Origin: an uncultured Clostridia bacterium
GTDB taxonomy: Bacteria; Bacillota; Clostridia; Christensenellales; UBA1242
Direction: 5' to 3'
Length of the DNA stretch: 7,171 nt
Assembly: GCA_947630075.1 (NCBI GenBank)
Contig: CANRGF010000053.1
Span: 1 to 7,171 of the forward strand
Position numbers and translations under genes: made by a program. The notes under the pieces are model-generated. The model saw nothing but the letters and a program-made list of their open reading frames with translations. It did not search any database and was not told the origin of the DNA. Below are positions 6,008 to 7,171 of the stretch, in pieces. Each line of letters starts with the position of its first letter. The stretch's first letter is position 1.

Positions 6008-6349
6008 TTAATAAAATATATCATCTTTGGGGTTAAATGCCGGGCTTGAAATTAAAATCGCAGTAAATTTTCCATTAAACTTATATTTTGTGTTTTTAGG
6101 AATTATTATAACATCGTTTGCTTTTACATTAATTTGTTCGTTATTAACAAAAAAAGTTCCTTGCCCACGAATTATATAATAAGTTTTGCTTGAATTTATA
6201 TTTTTCATTAAAGGATGTTCGCCATTTAGATGTGAACGAACAAGTGAAAAACCTAAATTGTGAGTTTCGTTTATATAATTGTCTATAACATAGCCTTTTT
6301 GGACTTCTTTACTATTGCTTTTGTCAAAAATAATTTTTGTTGCTTTCAT
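6008..6349 (-). CDS. Small single-domain cupin protein of unknown function
   Basis: A complete 113-residue protein that is nearly all one cupin beta-barrel. The two conserved cupin strand motifs are recognisable as KTYYIIRGQGTFFVN (55-69) and NDVIIIPKNTKYKF (78-91). In a standard metal cupin the first motif holds HxH and E before the glycine, and the second holds H five residues after the proline. Here K55 sits in the glutamate position, no histidine pair occupies the HxH position, and Y89 replaces the second-motif histidine. Metal-dependent catalysis is therefore doubtful; ligand binding or sensing is possible. No signal peptide or membrane segment is seen. The ATG has an AGGAG site about 5 nt upstream and lies 9 nt after the yraN stop, so it is probably co-transcribed with rnhB-yraN. 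Base composition is about 26% GC across 6001-6360, well below the core genes. This suggests acquisition. Fold call is good, function unknown. Confidence 0.75.
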   Translation of the reverse strand: MKATKIIFDKSNSKEVQKGYVIDNYINETHNLGFSLVRSHLNGEHPLMKNINSSKTYYIIRGQGTFFVNNEQINVKANDVIIIPKNTKYKFNGKFTAILISSPAFNPKDDIFY

Positions 6350-6358
6350 AATTCTCCT

Positions 6359-6706
6359 TTAAAAAGCGTTTTCTATGTGGCGGATGTCGGCGTCTGTGTC
6401 GCCTAAAACGGCGATGGCGTCAAAGCGGCAAGGGGCATCTAGAAAACCTTTAGATTTTAAAAACATTGTGGCGACCATGCGAATTTTTTGCTGTTTTATC
6501 GGGTTGATTGCTTCAAAAGGGTCGCCAAACGCACGAGAAAACCTGCCCTTGACCTCAACGAAAATAATCGTGTTGTTATATTTGGCGATGATATCGATTT
6601 CGCCAATTTTGTTTTTATAGTTATTGGCAAGAATTGTGTAACCTTTATGCTTTAAATAACTGGTGGCTTTGGCTTCGCATATTTTGCCATAAGTTAAATT
6701 ATCCAT
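6359..6706 (-). CDS. yraN: YraN, UPF0102 family nuclease-fold protein
   Basis: A complete 115-residue protein of normal family length. UPF0102 proteins have a restriction-endonuclease-like fold related to Holliday-junction resolvases; their cellular role is not settled. Family motifs are in order: YGKICEAKATSYLKHKGYTIL (6-26, conserved E11), IGEIDIIA (34-41, E36 and D38), and FVEVKGR (49-55, E51 and K53). These match the D-(E/D)xK nuclease signature, so the active site looks intact. RFDAIAV (94-100) is the usual closing motif. It follows rnhB by 3 nt; its AGGA binding site overlaps the rnhB stop region. The rnhB-yraN pairing is common in Bacillota and suggests a link with nucleic-acid processing or repair. 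The cupin gene follows after 9 nt. Confidence 0.93.
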   Translation of the reverse strand: MDNLTYGKICEAKATSYLKHKGYTILANNYKNKIGEIDIIAKYNNTIIFVEVKGRFSRAFGDPFEAINPIKQQKIRMVATMFLKSKGFLDAPCRFDAIAVLGDTDADIRHIENAF

Positions 6707-6709
6707 AAA

Positions 6710-7171
6710 CTATCCTTTACTTGTTTGCTTCTCGGCTAGGGTTTTTAAAAATGAAAGGCGGTGAATTGGCGTTATGCCAAACTTTTTTATTGCTTCATAG
6801 TGCTTCTTTGTGCCATAGCCCACATTGTTTTCAAAATCATAATTTGGATAAGTTTTAGCATATTCCGTCATCAATTTATCTCTATAAACTTTCGCAACAA
6901 TGGAAGCGCAGGCGATTGCATAACTTGTGGCATCTCCGTGAATTATTGATTTTTCGTTTTCAGCAACATTTAATTTGACCGCATCAATTAAAAGCAAGTC
7001 GGGTTTGATGACGAGTTTTTTATAACTTTCTTTCATTGCCTCGATTGTGGCTTGAAGTATGTTGATTTTGTCTATGCACTGATTGTCGCGTTCGGTTATT
7101 GAAACTGCCAACGCTTTATCTAAAATTAGTTTATTTAACTCTTCGCGCTTTTTATTAGACAGCTTTTTGCT
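6710..7171 (-). CDS. rnhB: Ribonuclease HII (C-terminal part, 5' end outside window)
   Basis: The frame is open to the window edge and gives 153 residues; the N-terminus with the first catalytic Asp-Glu pair is missing. RNase HII cleaves the RNA strand of RNA-DNA hybrids and starts removal of misinserted ribonucleotides. The first visible residues are SKKLSNKKREEL, the tail of the conserved DSKKLS motif. INILQATIEAMKES follows, then HGDATSYAIACASIVAKVYRDKLM, which carries the family GDA and ASI-AKV-RD motifs with catalytic aspartates. GYGTKKHYEAIKKFGITPIHRLSF is the conserved C-terminal signature. A TTG at 7111 lies mid-gene and is not the start, since homology continues upstream of it. The gene leads a tight run with yraN and the cupin gene. 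Confidence 0.96.
   Translation of the reverse strand, partial: SKKLSNKKREELNKLILDKALAVSITERDNQCIDKINILQATIEAMKESYKKLVIKPDLLLIDAVKLNVAENEKSIIHGDATSYAIACASIVAKVYRDKLMTEYAKTYPNYDFENNVGYGTKKHYEAIKKFGITPIHRLSFLKTLAEKQTSKG

Noticed and set aside
5991..6010. T-run/A-run palindrome after the cupin gene as a terminator.
   Set aside because: Pairing would be only A-U with no GC core, and the tract is better explained as an A/T-rich upstream element of the rplS promoter.
4861..6349. Cupin and HAD genes as parts of one new defence or toxin-antitoxin system.
   Set aside because: They are separated by rplS, a terminator and separate promoters, and neither shows toxin, antitoxin or nucleic-acid sensor features. 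Nothing ties them together beyond low GC.
6375..6949. Plus-strand open frames inside yraN and rnhB.
   Set aside because: They are antisense shadows of conserved genes, with no independent support.
7111..7111. TTG at 7111 as the start of rnhB.
   Set aside because: The reading frame and RNase HII homology (SKKLSNKKREEL) continue upstream to the window edge, so the gene is simply cut by the edge.

Overview
All genes in this 7.2 kb window are read on the minus strand. The set and order point to a low-GC Gram-positive bacterium (Bacillota, probably an uncultured clostridial lineage). The chain comM-dprA-topA-trmFO, and rnhB next to yraN, are familiar from that phylum. Promoters match the sigma-A consensus, terminators are short hairpins with U-tracts, and most Shine-Dalgarno sites are strong. 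The genetic code looks standard. I cannot name the species.

In transcription order (high to low coordinates) the window holds four transcription blocks. (1) An upstream operon enters at the right edge: rnhB (RNase HII, N-terminus outside), yraN (UPF0102 nuclease-fold protein) and a small cupin gene, spaced 3 and 9 nt apart. (2) rplS (ribosomal protein L19) has its own extended -10 promoter, a structured leader resembling the L19 leader family, and a terminator starting inside its stop codon. (3) A HAD-fold putative 5'-nucleotidase gene has its own promoter and terminator. (4) A tight operon follows: comM (YifB/Mg-chelatase-like AAA+ ATPase), dprA (RecA loader for incoming ssDNA), topA (DNA topoisomerase I) and trmFO (tRNA U54 methyltransferase, only 32 codons in the window). 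Gaps here are 1 and 8 nt, then a 17-nt overlap.

The functions are mainly DNA and RNA housekeeping: RNA-DNA hybrid removal, supercoiling control, handling of transformed or recombining ssDNA, tRNA modification and ribosome assembly. The cupin and HAD genes are not usual members of this neighbourhood. Both are more AT-rich than the core genes and look like accessory insertions into a conserved locus.

I see no mobile element, CRISPR array, tRNA, rRNA or convincing unknown defence system. The most interesting signals are a near-consensus promoter placed so that the comM operon mRNA should be leaderless, a cupin whose metal ligands all appear replaced, the L19 leader, and stop-codon-embedded terminators. 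All intergenic gaps are shorter than 300 bases, and their contents are listed below.
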